A stretch of 64,000 nt of DNA, taken from positions 1 through 64,000 of the forward strand of contig VMSP01000023.1 in the NCBI GenBank assembly GCA_013792135.1. Reading direction: 5' to 3'. Position 1 is the stretch's first letter. Each line of letters begins with the position of its first letter. Of this stretch, positions 1 through 10,071 are shown in pieces. Below the pieces are notes generated by a model. The model did not search any database, was not told the origin of the DNA, and saw nothing but the letters and a program-made list of their open reading frames with translations. This DNA comes from Desulfocapsa sp. GTDB taxonomy: Bacteria > Desulfobacterota > Desulfobulbia > Desulfobulbales > Desulfocapsaceae. Both the position numbers and the translations under genes were made by a program.

Positions 1-320
1 GAAAGCTCGCTTGACCTGAAACCCGACAATAGAGTATTCAACAAAAAACAGCGTCGCTACGCTCCGACACCTTGGCCGGAATCAATGGAATGAGTGATCG
101 GAATGGCGTGGAATCGGTGATCGGATTCAGTGGAATACGCAATAACATATTGAAAATGCACAAGATGAACAACATGAACACCTTTCATTAACTTTCTATA
201 GGTGAAAAAGGTGTATCCAGTTTCGTCGAAGATGATATTTCCGACCACAGAAGGGAGAATGCTTGAAATTGTCAAAGGGGATCATCAAGCAGATGGGAAT
301 GGGGGGGGGGAAGCCTTGTG

Positions 321-650
321 CTATTTCTTCTTTGTCTTGCAAGTTTTTGATGCACAGTCGCCAGGATTCTTTGGCTTAACATAGATTGCATCTTTCAAAT
401 TCTTGCCAGCCCTGAATTTAACGATTTTTTTCTCGGCTATTTTAATTTCTTTGCCGGTCTTCGGGTTGCGACCGATACGGGCAGCCCGAGTAGTCACTGA
501 AAAAGAGCCAAAGCCAATGAAGACAACGCTCTCATCGTTCGCCAGTGCCTTGGCAATAGCTCCCAGTGTTGATTTCAGGGCTTTCTCTGCTGTGGTCTTA
601 GTAATATCTGCTGATTCGGCAATTTTGCTGACGAGTTCGGGCTTATTCAT
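321..650 (-). CDS. HU/IHF-family DNA-binding protein
   Basis: ORF translation MNKPELVSKIAESADITKTTAEKAL...FGSFSVTTRAARIGRNPKTGKEI is the canonical HU fold with the GRNPxTG motif. Confidence 0.95.
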   Translation of the reverse strand: MNKPELVSKIAESADITKTTAEKALKSTLGAIAKALANDESVVFIGFGSFSVTTRAARIGRNPKTGKEIKIAEKKIVKFRAGKNLKDAIYVKPKNPGDCASKTCKTKKK

Positions 651-682
651 GATTACTCTCCAGTAGATTTGATGGAAAAGGA

Positions 683-1204
683 TTATGCCTTGTTTTTTTG
701 GTCATTATAATAATTGGATAGATCGTTTTGCCATATTTGGATTTTTTCGCTAAGCTCTTGCATCATCAGCCTAAGGTCTTGTTCTTCAAGGTTCTTCATG
801 GCGTCACTCTCCATGGCTTGATAATAGGATTGTATATTTTCAGAGAGAAATTTTTGATACACGCTATTGCTTTGAAGAATCTGGGCCGCCATTTCCATCA
901 GGCTTAGAGCAGACTTGCCAGTGTTAGTTGCCTGTTTTTGACCCAACGAGGTGTTGTCGATTATCTCCTTGCTTGCAAGAATGCGCCTGCCAAGGGTAAG
1001 CATTTCTTCAACGGTAGTACCCAGTCCCTGGGCAAAGCGTTCCTTTAATTGTTGTCCGGCATTTCGACGCATTGCCAATATATCACTCAGGTGATTGGGT
1101 GATACTTCTGCGTGGCGAACCAATTGCTTCTTGGAGCCACGGCCTTGCTCTTGTAATCTATATTGGAGTGCTGCAACAAAGCAGTCATTTGAAGTATTAT
1201 TCAT
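683..1204 (-). CDS. XRE-like helix-turn-helix regulator (island-borne)
   Basis: N-terminal HTH-like segment (KKQLVRHAEVSPNHLSDILAMRRNAGQQLKERFAQGLGTTVEEML) and a helical C-terminus. Confidence 0.65.
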   Translation of the reverse strand: MNNTSNDCFVAALQYRLQEQGRGSKKQLVRHAEVSPNHLSDILAMRRNAGQQLKERFAQGLGTTVEEMLTLGRRILASKEIIDNTSLGQKQATNTGKSALSLMEMAAQILQSNSVYQKFLSENIQSYYQAMESDAMKNLEEQDLRLMMQELSEKIQIWQNDLSNYYNDQKNKA

Positions 1205-1376
1205 GGTCTATTTTTAAGCAATTAGCTTAAAAATGGCAAGAAAAATCCGTTATATAATCTTGTCTCTATACATTTTCCAACTACTTGCCACCAAAAACAC
1301 ATTGTAACTTTCTATATGGTCTTCATTTGATAGTTAAAGCAGCTCAATGACTGTCATTTTTACACGTTAATTGCTT

Positions 1377-2606
1377 TTAAGCCGTCATTTTTATCTGTAT
1401 AATCACCGCCCCTGCTTTCAGCTTATCCAGATAGTCACTCCATGCCTGCATCATCTTCTTGCGTTCTGGTAGAAACTCAGCGTAGTTATATGCAGCCCTC
1501 ACACTGTTTCGTTCGCTGTGGGCAAGTTGCCGCTCTATGGCGTCACGGTTCCAACCTTGTTCGTTCAACAGGGTGCTGGCTATACCTCTAAATCCATGAA
1601 CACACATTTCGTCCTTGGTGTATCCCATGCGCCGCAAGGCCATTAATAGGGTTCCATCACTCATGGGCCTGGTGCCAGTCCGTAAGCTGGAAAAAACATA
1701 TCGTCCGTGTCCGGTCAATGCTTGAAGCTCTCGAAGTATGGTTATGGCTTGCCGTGATAATGGGACAATGTGCATGGATGATGCTTTCATCCGTTCAGCA
1801 GGTATGCGCCATTCCGCGTCTTCAAAATTGATCTCTGTCCATTCCATCAACCTCAATTCCCGCCCAGGTCGAACAAAGACCAAGGGGGCAAGTTGCAGGC
1901 CACAACGTGCAACAATTCCGCCTTGATAATCATCAATGTCACGCAGTAGGGCCGCAACCTTTTTCGGGTCGGTTATAGTCGCCAGGTGTTTTTTGTTTGG
2001 CGATTGGAGCGCGCCTCGTAAATCAGGAACGGGATCACGTTCAGCTCTGCCGGTTGCAATCGCGTACCGGAATACTTGCCCACAATTTTGTTTTAACCTG
2101 TGAGAGGTGTCAAGGGTTCCTCTAGCCTCAACTCTACGCAGTACCGCCAACAATTCAGGGGCCGTGATCTCTTTGATCGGTCTTGCTCCCATCCAGGGGA
2201 AGGCGTAAAGCTCAAATTGTCTGATAACTTTGACGGAATGACTCTCAGCCCATGATGGTTTTTTTTGTGTATGCCATTCACGTGCAATGATTTCAAAGGT
2301 CTCTGTAGCTTCGGTGCCTGCTGCGTCTTGTGCTTTTTTAATATTTCCAGGGTCAACGCCATTGGCCAGCAGGTTTCTTGCCTGTTCGCGCCTGGTTCTG
2401 GCCTCGCTCAAGGAAAGGTCAGGGTATGCGCCAAAAGCAAGTGCCTTTTCTTTTTCTTTGAAGCGATATTTGAACCGCCATAACTTGCCGCCTGATGGTG
2501 TGACTAATAGAAAAAGACCCCCACCATCAAAAAGCTTTTGGGGTTTCTCTGTAGTTTTAATCGTTCTGATCTTGGCATCCGTAAGCGGTGCAATCCTTTT
2601 GGCCAT
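1377..2606 (-). CDS. P4-type tyrosine site-specific integrase
   Basis: ORF 1377..2675; likely start at MAKRIAPLTDAKIRTIK. DUF4102-like N-terminus (LFDGGGLFLLVTPSGGKLWRFKYRF...LSEARTRREQARNLLANGVDPG), HGFRGIASTLLNE box and LAHSERNSVRAAYNYAEFLPERKKMMQAWSDYL C-terminus; next to a tRNA 3' end. Confidence 0.92.
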   Translation of the reverse strand: MAKRIAPLTDAKIRTIKTTEKPQKLFDGGGLFLLVTPSGGKLWRFKYRFKEKEKALAFGAYPDLSLSEARTRREQARNLLANGVDPGNIKKAQDAAGTEATETFEIIAREWHTQKKPSWAESHSVKVIRQFELYAFPWMGARPIKEITAPELLAVLRRVEARGTLDTSHRLKQNCGQVFRYAIATGRAERDPVPDLRGALQSPNKKHLATITDPKKVAALLRDIDDYQGGIVARCGLQLAPLVFVRPGRELRLMEWTEINFEDAEWRIPAERMKASSMHIVPLSRQAITILRELQALTGHGRYVFSSLRTGTRPMSDGTLLMALRRMGYTKDEMCVHGFRGIASTLLNEQGWNRDAIERQLAHSERNSVRAAYNYAEFLPERKKMMQAWSDYLDKLKAGAVIIQIKMTA

Positions 2607-2841
2607 GGGATTTTCCTCCTTTTTGGGGGTATCCGTTTTGGTTTGGGGGTATTTCGGCTTCAAATATACCCCCAAAATGATTGGCTTGCAATAGATACTA
2701 ATGGACTTTATCAGACAAGAAAGAAAAAAAAGAGGTGATTCGTCGATATGAGATGAATTGTGTTGTTGCTGGATATATTATTGAAAATACATGAATATTG
2801 AGACTGTTCTGGACGGTATTGGAAGATGCTGGAAACAAAAA

Positions 2842-2874
2842 AGGCCAGTTTTGGGATTACCCCAAAACTGGCCT
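2842..2874 (-). terminator. Rho-independent terminator downstream of tRNA-Lys
   Basis: Inverted repeat AGGCCAGTTTTGGG/CCCAAAACTGGCCT; T-run on the minus strand (A-run at about 2836-2842 on plus). Confidence 0.8.
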
Positions 2875-2886
2875 GAAATGTAATAC

Positions 2887-2962
2887 TGGTGGGCCGTCCC
2901 GGGATCGAACCGGGGACCTACTGATTAAGAGTCAGTTGCTCTACCAATTGAGCTAACGGCCC
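2887..2962 (-). tRNA. tRNA-Lys(CTT), CCA encoded
   Basis: Reverse complement GGGCCGTTAGCTCAATTGGTAGAGCAACTGACTCTTAATCAGTAGGTCCCCGGTTCGATCCCGGGACGGCCCACCA folds as a cloverleaf; anticodon loop CTCTTAA. Confidence 0.97.
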
Positions 2963-3065
2963 ATATTGCGACAAAGTAAAGACTATCTAGCATAAGGGAG
3001 TGCTTCCGTCAAGGCTCAGGCGAGGAAAATACAAGAATATCTCTTTATCTTGTCTTACGACTCTG

Positions 3066-3281
3066 TTAGAGACCGGCAAGTTTTTCACCACTCATATGGG
3101 TGAAGTTGTCACATTCCCTTCTGTTGATAAAGGGACAGACATCCGCGACAAACCATTTCTTTTTAGGACACCAGTAGCGGTCTTTGAAAGGCTCGTTGCA
3201 GCCTCTGGGAGTTAAAAGCCTGCGATTGTGGGTGCCGTAAGAGACGTCCTTGTCGTTTACCGTAAATTTCCAGATTGCCAT
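3066..3281 (-). CDS. Small Cys-rich hypothetical protein (71 aa)
   Basis: MAIWKFTVNDKDVSYGTHNRRLLTPRGCNEPFKDRYWCPKKKW..., preceded by a strong RBS (GAGGAGGTGCGTCATG on minus strand). Confidence 0.6.
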   Translation of the reverse strand: MAIWKFTVNDKDVSYGTHNRRLLTPRGCNEPFKDRYWCPKKKWFVADVCPFINRRECDNFTHMSGEKLAGL

Positions 3282-3379
3282 GACGCACCTCCTCAGTCCA
3301 TTGAGAATCATGTACGCTGTACCCGATCTATTTCACTTAATACTAAATCGGCACATTCGGCAAAAAACTTGAATTTTTT

Positions 3380-5650
3380 TTATCGGTAATAAAGGTGAGG
3401 GCTACCCATGGTCATAAGGGATTTGTACAGATTACGTCTGAATTCCCGGCGATCCCATATTCCCTGAATGTGCCCGCGTTTGAGGGCATTTCTGGCTGAA
3501 TGATAATCGGGTGCAATGTCAATTCCTGTCGTTTCGCGAATGACCCGGTGACCGGCAAAGCCAATACGGCTTGAGCGAATGGCAAACTGATACGGTGAGC
3601 AGCCTAAGAAACTGGCAACTGGCCCTGCATAGGAATTGTTGTCATAGATGACGATGTAGAGTCCACCGGCATCAATATATTCACGGACCGCCATGGTACA
3701 TTTTGGCATCTGGGTGACCCCCAGAGTCCCTTCCTGAATACGGATGCCCCCTGTGGTGTGGACGTAGGATATCAAGGGACGTTTTTTCCGTTTGGCGATG
3801 GCGCAGGCCTGGATGAATTTTTCTCCTTCTGCGGAGCCCACTGTGCCATTTCTGAAATCGGAGTAGAGCATACTGACTACAACCTGAATATCCATGACCC
3901 GGGCATGGAAGGTCATGTTGCCGGCATTCCGTCCTGTCTTCTTTTTTGATAATTGTAAACGCTCGTCATACCCTGTATAGCCAAGAGGATTTCCAGCTGT
4001 AAAATCGGCATTGAAGATCCGGATTGAGTCGGGATCAAAGATGTTTTTCAGATACCACTTGTACTCCAGAGGGAAGTGGTGGCCGCAGGTCTCGCAGACT
4101 CCTGCAAATTCACCGAACAGGTCCGGGACCCAAAGATCTTTGCAACCGTATTTCTCACTGTTGGGACAGGTGATGGTGCGATCGACATTGGCCAGTGGAC
4201 TGGTATAGGTGTCAGTCAGCTCCAGTGGATCGGGAATATTGCCTGGTACAGGAGTCCCGTCTGAGGAGCTGAGCAGGGGGCGAATTGTTTTTTTATCTTT
4301 TTGCTGGGAGAAAAAATCAATGGCAGTCGTAATGGGTGATGTTACCCGTTTGAGGATAACCGTTCCTTCACCGGAGACATCCTTGAAGACTTTCTGCACC
4401 TGTTTCTGGTGATTCTTCAGGATATCATAACGTACGGTATAATATACTTTTTCGGTCTTCTCCTGAAGTCGCTGGAAGAATTTTGCCGTGGGAGTGGGCA
4501 GTCCACTGAAACCCTGGGTGGCCATTTTCCGATATTTTCTTGATCGGCCGGCAAGAAGACGTTTTATCTCATCCTGATTGAGATCCCAGGAGACGTCAAC
4601 CTGGAGTTCCTGGGCTTCTGTCTCTGCCTTTTTACGTTTGATTTCATAGGAACGGAAGGCCCTGAAACTTTTGGTGCCCAAGACCACTTTGTCGGTAGCC
4701 CGCATGACTTCAGCGCGAAGCTGGGCAAAAAAAGCGAAGTCATCTCTTCTGGCGCCAAGGGGCGGTTCCTGGATAATATGATCGATGGTGCCAAGGGCCA
4801 GATTGTCTGTTGCCGTCAATTTGAGCCGTTCGGCGCAGACTTCAATGAGTTCTTTCGGGACTTTGCAGCCCTCTTTCACCTTCCCCTCTATGGCGGCGGC
4901 GCCTTCCGGAGAGATAACTGAATAGTAACCATGGGAGCACATCATCCGAAAGTCGGAGAGTCCGATAGCCTCGGCCCCACCTGAGCCACCCTCGGAAATC
5001 ATTGACACCATGGGGACCCGCAGCTTGGTCATGGCGTAAATATTCCGGGCGATCTGCTGCGCAGCACCGGGATATTCTTCCACTGGAAAGGAACCAGGGG
5101 TGAAGACGTAGAAGTGGATGGGGATACCTTCGGTCTCTGCGACCTTCATATAGCGAAGAGCCTTTTCGTTGCCCTCTGGTTTGCAGGATCCACCATTACG
5201 GAATTCTTCTCCATGTCCTGTTTCCTGACCGATGACCATAACCGAGGCAGTGTAGGGCTTGTTCTTGATACGCCTGACGATGGTGGCCTTTGCGCAGACC
5301 ATGGCAGGATCGATATTGGCATCCCCTTCACCGCCAAGTTCGGTATAATCTTCGTAGACGTTTTCCAGAATGTCTTTGAGACTGAAACGCTGGATGCTGC
5401 GGACGATCCGTACCCGTTCCATGGGCGTAAGCTGCTCTTCTGCCCGCTCTTCGAGAAAGCAGATAGCTTCGTGCAGTTTATTGATCTCGCTGGAAAATTG
5501 CTCTTCATCATGATCGTAAACCGTCTGTTTCAGCTTGTCGCAAGTCTCTTTAAACCCGTCCAGGTTGCCCCAGTTGGAGTAGTCCTTGAGCTGAATCAGA
5601 TAATTGATCCGTTCTTCGATTTTATGGAGCTGCTTGAGTAATATGTTCAT
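3380..5650 (-). CDS. Acetyl-CoA/acyl-CoA carboxylase carboxyltransferase, AccA-like and AccD-like halves in one polypeptide
   Basis: N-terminal AccA-like region (SEGGSGGAEAIGLSDFRMMCSHGYYSVISPEGAAAI) and C-terminal AccD-like region with Zn-ribbon cysteines (CPNSEKYGCKD...CETCGHHF) and TTGGIRIQEGTLGVTQMPKC. Confidence 0.9.
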   Translation of the reverse strand: MNILLKQLHKIEERINYLIQLKDYSNWGNLDGFKETCDKLKQTVYDHDEEQFSSEINKLHEAICFLEERAEEQLTPMERVRIVRSIQRFSLKDILENVYEDYTELGGEGDANIDPAMVCAKATIVRRIKNKPYTASVMVIGQETGHGEEFRNGGSCKPEGNEKALRYMKVAETEGIPIHFYVFTPGSFPVEEYPGAAQQIARNIYAMTKLRVPMVSMISEGGSGGAEAIGLSDFRMMCSHGYYSVISPEGAAAIEGKVKEGCKVPKELIEVCAERLKLTATDNLALGTIDHIIQEPPLGARRDDFAFFAQLRAEVMRATDKVVLGTKSFRAFRSYEIKRKKAETEAQELQVDVSWDLNQDEIKRLLAGRSRKYRKMATQGFSGLPTPTAKFFQRLQEKTEKVYYTVRYDILKNHQKQVQKVFKDVSGEGTVILKRVTSPITTAIDFFSQQKDKKTIRPLLSSSDGTPVPGNIPDPLELTDTYTSPLANVDRTITCPNSEKYGCKDLWVPDLFGEFAGVCETCGHHFPLEYKWYLKNIFDPDSIRIFNADFTAGNPLGYTGYDERLQLSKKKTGRNAGNMTFHARVMDIQVVVSMLYSDFRNGTVGSAEGEKFIQACAIAKRKKRPLISYVHTTGGIRIQEGTLGVTQMPKCTMAVREYIDAGGLYIVIYDNNSYAGPVASFLGCSPYQFAIRSSRIGFAGHRVIRETTGIDIAPDYHSARNALKRGHIQGIWDRREFRRNLYKSLMTMGSPHLYYR

Positions 5651-5821
5651 AGAAAGTGCTGTTACAGGTTGCAGGTGATTGATCTCTCGCGAAGTGCTAA
5701 TAAGAATAAAAAATCTTTCCTTTGCCTCTCTGCGCCTCTGCGGGAAAAATTACAGGGATTTTAAGTCACAAAATGAATGCTTTTGCTGAATAGTTTTTTC
5801 CATGTATTTTTTATTGACGGC

Positions 5822-7237
5822 TTAGAAGGTCAGCAGGCGGTCCAGGTTGTCTTTCAGGTATTCCAGATTGGTGATAATGGGGTTGCCCTTTGAATCTTTG
5901 CCACGAATGACAGTTTCATCAAGAAACTGTCGCGCCTTTTTTTTGGTCTCATCCATAGACTCTCCCCATACCAGAGCCAGGGCCAGGTTAGGGTCAAAAT
6001 CGCTGGGGATTTGGTACTCCCGGTCAGAAGGGACATGGGAGTAGACGGTTGACCAGTCGTGCTGGGGAAAATGGAAGTCGGTGATGGTGCCGATCCAGGG
6101 TGCAAAGCCGCGGCGGGTGTCTTCGGCCACTATGCGCAGTTCAATGGATGCCCCTTTAAATTCTATGGCTTTCTGCTTGTAGCCAATCTTTTCACCCAGG
6201 CCCAGTCTGATTTGTTCGCGGATCAGATTGGGGTGCTGATTGTTATGATAACTGATGCGGGCGGAGACGTCATTCTCTACCTGGATTCTGGTGTTCACCT
6301 CCAGCAGATAGGGGCGTCCGGATCTGCTGACAATCCATTCCCATGTGCCGACGTTGTCGTAGCGGACATGGGCTGCCAATTTCAGCGAATAGTCAACGAT
6401 CTGCTCCAATACCTTCTGTTCGTCGAAATCATAGGTAAAGCAGGAGCTATGGAATCCTGGCGCTGCCTCTACCCGTTTCTGCCGACCGGTTGACTGGATA
6501 GTACAGTTTCTGGAGCCGAAGTGGATGCGTTCGCCATGACGGGAGCAAACCAACTGCACCTCAAGATGGTTATAGTCGCGCAGGCATTGTTCGATAAGGA
6601 CGCCGCCGTCTCCGAACTGGCGCTTGGCATAGTTTTGAACCTGACGGTAGATACGGCGGAACTGCTCGATTTCCGTAACCTCTTCAATACCCATGCCGCC
6701 GCCGCCTGCCGCGGCCTTGACCAGGATGGAAGGAGATTTTATATCCTGGGCCAGTTGATCATCCATGAGTCTCTGGGCGATCTCTTCTGCCTCCATCTCG
6801 TTGTAGATTGGGCTATCGGTGCCTGGAATGGTGGGAATTCTCAGCTGGTTGGCGACCCGTTTGGTGTTGATTTTATCGCCAAGACTTTTGATGACCTCCC
6901 AGCTTGGACCGATAAAGGTAAGAGGCCGGTCGCGGAGTGTTGCCCGTCTGGCAAAACGATAATCTTCAGAGAAAAAACCATATCCCGGATGGATGGCCGT
7001 GCAATGGGTGTGGTCGGCAACTGCAAAAATATCATTGGGTTCGGTGTAGCTGGTAATTCGCCAGGCGTTTTGATCGGCGCCGCTGGTCCTGTTGCGACGG
7101 ACGTGTTCAGAGTCCTTGTCGGCATCGGTATAGACCACCGTATATTCCAGGCCCAGATCCGTGCATGCATTCATGATGCGGATTGCGATCTCCCCCCGGT
7201 TGGCTATGAGAACCTTTCCTTGCAAACTGTTAGCCAT
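5822..7237 (-). CDS. Biotin carboxylase (AccC-like) subunit
   Basis: VLIANRGEIAIRIMNAC, KAAAGGGGMGIEEV, YLLEVNTRIQVENDVSARIS motifs. Confidence 0.93.
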   Translation of the reverse strand: MANSLQGKVLIANRGEIAIRIMNACTDLGLEYTVVYTDADKDSEHVRRNRTSGADQNAWRITSYTEPNDIFAVADHTHCTAIHPGYGFFSEDYRFARRATLRDRPLTFIGPSWEVIKSLGDKINTKRVANQLRIPTIPGTDSPIYNEMEAEEIAQRLMDDQLAQDIKSPSILVKAAAGGGGMGIEEVTEIEQFRRIYRQVQNYAKRQFGDGGVLIEQCLRDYNHLEVQLVCSRHGERIHFGSRNCTIQSTGRQKRVEAAPGFHSSCFTYDFDEQKVLEQIVDYSLKLAAHVRYDNVGTWEWIVSRSGRPYLLEVNTRIQVENDVSARISYHNNQHPNLIREQIRLGLGEKIGYKQKAIEFKGASIELRIVAEDTRRGFAPWIGTITDFHFPQHDWSTVYSHVPSDREYQIPSDFDPNLALALVWGESMDETKKKARQFLDETVIRGKDSKGNPIITNLEYLKDNLDRLLTF

Positions 7238-7562
7238 ATTATCTTCGTAGTATAATGTCTAAATTGACGTCCAAGAGAAAGGCTGATGGACGCAGGTTGA
7301 GTCAGGGAAAATGATGCCAACTATCCTGATGCTATTTTTACCATTTTTTATTTTTGTAAAAGAATAAATACGCATTACTATAGTCATATCATAGCAATTA
7401 GAAAAGAAAAAATGTATTTTCTTTTTTTAACCTTTTGTTGTTATGGCAGGTTGTGGTAATAATTACAGTTGATGAGAAGATTCTTTCTCTTTGATCTTTC
7501 ATTGAAATATTTAAGAAGCGCTGGGCGAGAGAGTAATATTAATAGAATGACGATAGAAAAGA

Positions 7563-8438
7563 ATGAATAAGGAAAAGATATCTGAGCAGTCTGAAACAGT
7601 AGAATACAAAGGTGTCTTTAAACGGTTGGCTGCCTTGTTGCCCGGACGAACCCCGGATACCACCGAGTCCCTGGAACATGAGATTCAGGAACTGCTGGAA
7701 GGAGGAGAAGAACAGGGGCTGATTACCAGCCTGGAAGAGAGAATGATAAATTCTATCTTTGATTTTCGAGATACCAGGGTTGGTGAGATCATGACCCCGG
7801 CAGTAGAGATTGAGGCGGCGGACGAATCCACTTCCCTGGCCGAACTGGTGGAGCTCTTCATCGAGAAGGGATTTACCAGAGTTCCAGTGTATAGAGATAC
7901 TTTAGACCACATAATCGGCATCCTCCATGTCAAGAATTTGTTAAAGATCTTTTCACCGGCGTCAAAAGATGTCCCGCTTTCAGAACTTTTGAATCCGTCT
8001 TATTTTATTGATGAAAAAAAACTGATTGTTGACCTGCTGGTGGAATTCCAGAAACGGAAGATCCATATGGCCCTGGTGACCGATGAGTTTGGATCTATTC
8101 GCGGTCTTGTCACCCTTGAGGATGTTCTGGAGGAAATCGTCGGCGAGATTGATGATGAACATGATGTCGATGATCACGATGAAATTCAGGAGCTTGGTCA
8201 GGAAGCCATTCTGGTTCAGGCCAGGGTGGACATAGAAGAGGTTGAGGAGCGTTTTGGTGTGGAAATGCCGGAGGGCCCATACGAATCAGTGGGTGGACTG
8301 GTGGTCCATCTCCTGGGCAGGTTGGCTGTGCCCGGAGATCAGGTGGATGTCGGGGGACTGCGTTTCCTGGTGCAGACGGCGAGTAAACGGCACATCAAGG
8401 TGGTACGTATTACTCGGCTGACCAATGATGAGGGATGA
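7563..8438 (+). CDS. CBS-domain transporter-associated protein (CorC/HlyC-like)
   Basis: MINSIFDFRDTRVGEIMTP, two CBS domains, C-terminal CorC_HlyC domain (YESVGGLVVHLLGRLAVPGD). Confidence 0.92.
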   Translation: MNKEKISEQSETVEYKGVFKRLAALLPGRTPDTTESLEHEIQELLEGGEEQGLITSLEERMINSIFDFRDTRVGEIMTPAVEIEAADESTSLAELVELFIEKGFTRVPVYRDTLDHIIGILHVKNLLKIFSPASKDVPLSELLNPSYFIDEKKLIVDLLVEFQKRKIHMALVTDEFGSIRGLVTLEDVLEEIVGEIDDEHDVDDHDEIQELGQEAILVQARVDIEEVEERFGVEMPEGPYESVGGLVVHLLGRLAVPGDQVDVGGLRFLVQTASKRHIKVVRITRLTNDEG

Positions 8439-10038
8439 TTCCAATGCGCTGATAGACGCAGGCATTGCTTTTTGGATGAGGATGCTGGTGCCATTTATGA
8501 CCGCAGGCCTTCTCTGGCTGGCCTTTCCTGGTGGTGGCGAATTCTGGCCTCTGCTCTTTGTTGTTCTGATTCCGTTTTTATTGGCTGTTTTGGGTGCTGG
8601 AACAGTACGTCAGGCTGGTGTCTGCGGGCTGTTGACCGGTCTGTTGCATTTTCTTGTACTGCTTTATTGGATTACCACGGTTTTGGGCCGCTACGGTGGC
8701 CTGCCGCCATATCTGTCCGTTCCGGCCCTTGTGCTTCTTGCCCTCTATATGAGTTTGTATATGGGGTTTTTTGCGATGGCCGCCCGCCTCTTTGTGGTCA
8801 GACTGCCTTTGCCGCTTGTTCTATGGGGTATTCCTGCGGCATGGGTCGCGCTCGATTGGTGCCGCTCTTTTCTGTTTACCGGTTTTCCCTGGATGGATCC
8901 AGGTTATGCGCTGGCTCATGTGCCGTGGATGATTCAGACGGCAGATCTGTGGGGCCATTACGGTCTGACCTATTTGCTGGTCTTGATCAATACCCTGGCG
9001 GCCATGTTGTTGATGTTGGGTACTCAAAAAAGAGGGCAGTTTGCCTTAATCGTGCCTGTTGTCTTGATATGCTGCACTGTCGCCGTGTATTCATTTCTAC
9101 GCTGGCAGCAGGTCGGACGACAGATGGCGGTCAGTAAAACCATGAGTATTGGCGTGGTTCAGGGGAATATCGCGCAAGATCTGAAATGGTCTCCTGAATT
9201 GCAGGAGGAAACTCTGACGAATTACAAAGACCAGAGCTGGGGGCTTGTTGATCGTCATCACCCTTTGCTTTTGGTATGGCCTGAAACAGCCCTGCCGTTT
9301 TATCCTGTTGCAGCTCATCCGTTGCTGCCAATGGTACGTGATCTTGCGGTCGCTGGACATACCTCCCTGCTCACAGGAGCGCCTTGGGTTGAACAGTTTG
9401 CGGGCAGTGCTAGCGGTGGTGGACCCGAGGTGACACGTTATTATAACAGCGCTCTTCTCTTTGATACTGATGGCCAGATCACGAGCAGGTATTCCAAAAG
9501 CCATCTGGTGCCCTTTGGTGAATATGTGCCCTTGAAAAAAATGCTGCCATTTCTGGCCCCGCTGGTAGAGGCAGTGGGAGACTTCAGTCCCGGTACGATT
9601 GAGCAGGCTCTTGCTTGTCATAATGCCAGGATTGGGGTATTAATCTGCTTTGAATCCATCTTTCCGGATATTGCCAGAAAATGGGTGGGAGCTAAGGCTA
9701 ATGTCCTGGTGAATCTGACCAATGATGCCTGGTATGGTAGATCCAGTGCCCCGCATCACAGCTTGGCCATGACCGTGTTGCGGTCGGTGGAGACCAGGCG
9801 CAGTCTGGTGCGGGCAGCAAATACCGGCTTCTCAGGATTTATTGACCCCTTGGGCCGGATGCAGGTTGTCTCGCCGTTATTTGAACCCTGGGCTGAGAGT
9901 GCCGAGGTCGTCCTCATGGAGGAAGAGACCTGGTTTGTACGTTGGGGGTATCTTTTTTCACCTTTTTGTCTGGGAGTAACGATTCTTTTACTGGCCTGGA
10001 TTGTCCTTCGTAATCCTCGAATGAGAAGTCTTTCATAA
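8425..10038 (+). CDS. lnt: Apolipoprotein N-acyltransferase
   Basis: N-terminal TM segments then nitrilase-like domain (VVQGNIAQDLKW, VWPETALPFY, LICFESIFPD, LVNLTNDAWYG). Confidence 0.94.
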   Translation: MMRDDSNALIDAGIAFWMRMLVPFMTAGLLWLAFPGGGEFWPLLFVVLIPFLLAVLGAGTVRQAGVCGLLTGLLHFLVLLYWITTVLGRYGGLPPYLSVPALVLLALYMSLYMGFFAMAARLFVVRLPLPLVLWGIPAAWVALDWCRSFLFTGFPWMDPGYALAHVPWMIQTADLWGHYGLTYLLVLINTLAAMLLMLGTQKRGQFALIVPVVLICCTVAVYSFLRWQQVGRQMAVSKTMSIGVVQGNIAQDLKWSPELQEETLTNYKDQSWGLVDRHHPLLLVWPETALPFYPVAAHPLLPMVRDLAVAGHTSLLTGAPWVEQFAGSASGGGPEVTRYYNSALLFDTDGQITSRYSKSHLVPFGEYVPLKKMLPFLAPLVEAVGDFSPGTIEQALACHNARIGVLICFESIFPDIARKWVGAKANVLVNLTNDAWYGRSSAPHHSLAMTVLRSVETRRSLVRAANTGFSGFIDPLGRMQVVSPLFEPWAESAEVVLMEEETWFVRWGYLFSPFCLGVTILLLAWIVLRNPRMRSLS

Positions 10039-10071
10039 TCATTCATATTATATTTTTTGTAGGGAGTTATC

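Noticed and set aside
301-310. Run of 10 G as a phase-variation tract
   Set aside because: Lies downstream of the HU-like gene's stop codon with no reading frame affected.
5114-5641. 175-aa plus-strand ORF
   Set aside because: Antisense to the carboxyltransferase gene.
6521-7255. 244-aa plus-strand ORF
   Set aside because: Antisense to the biotin carboxylase gene.
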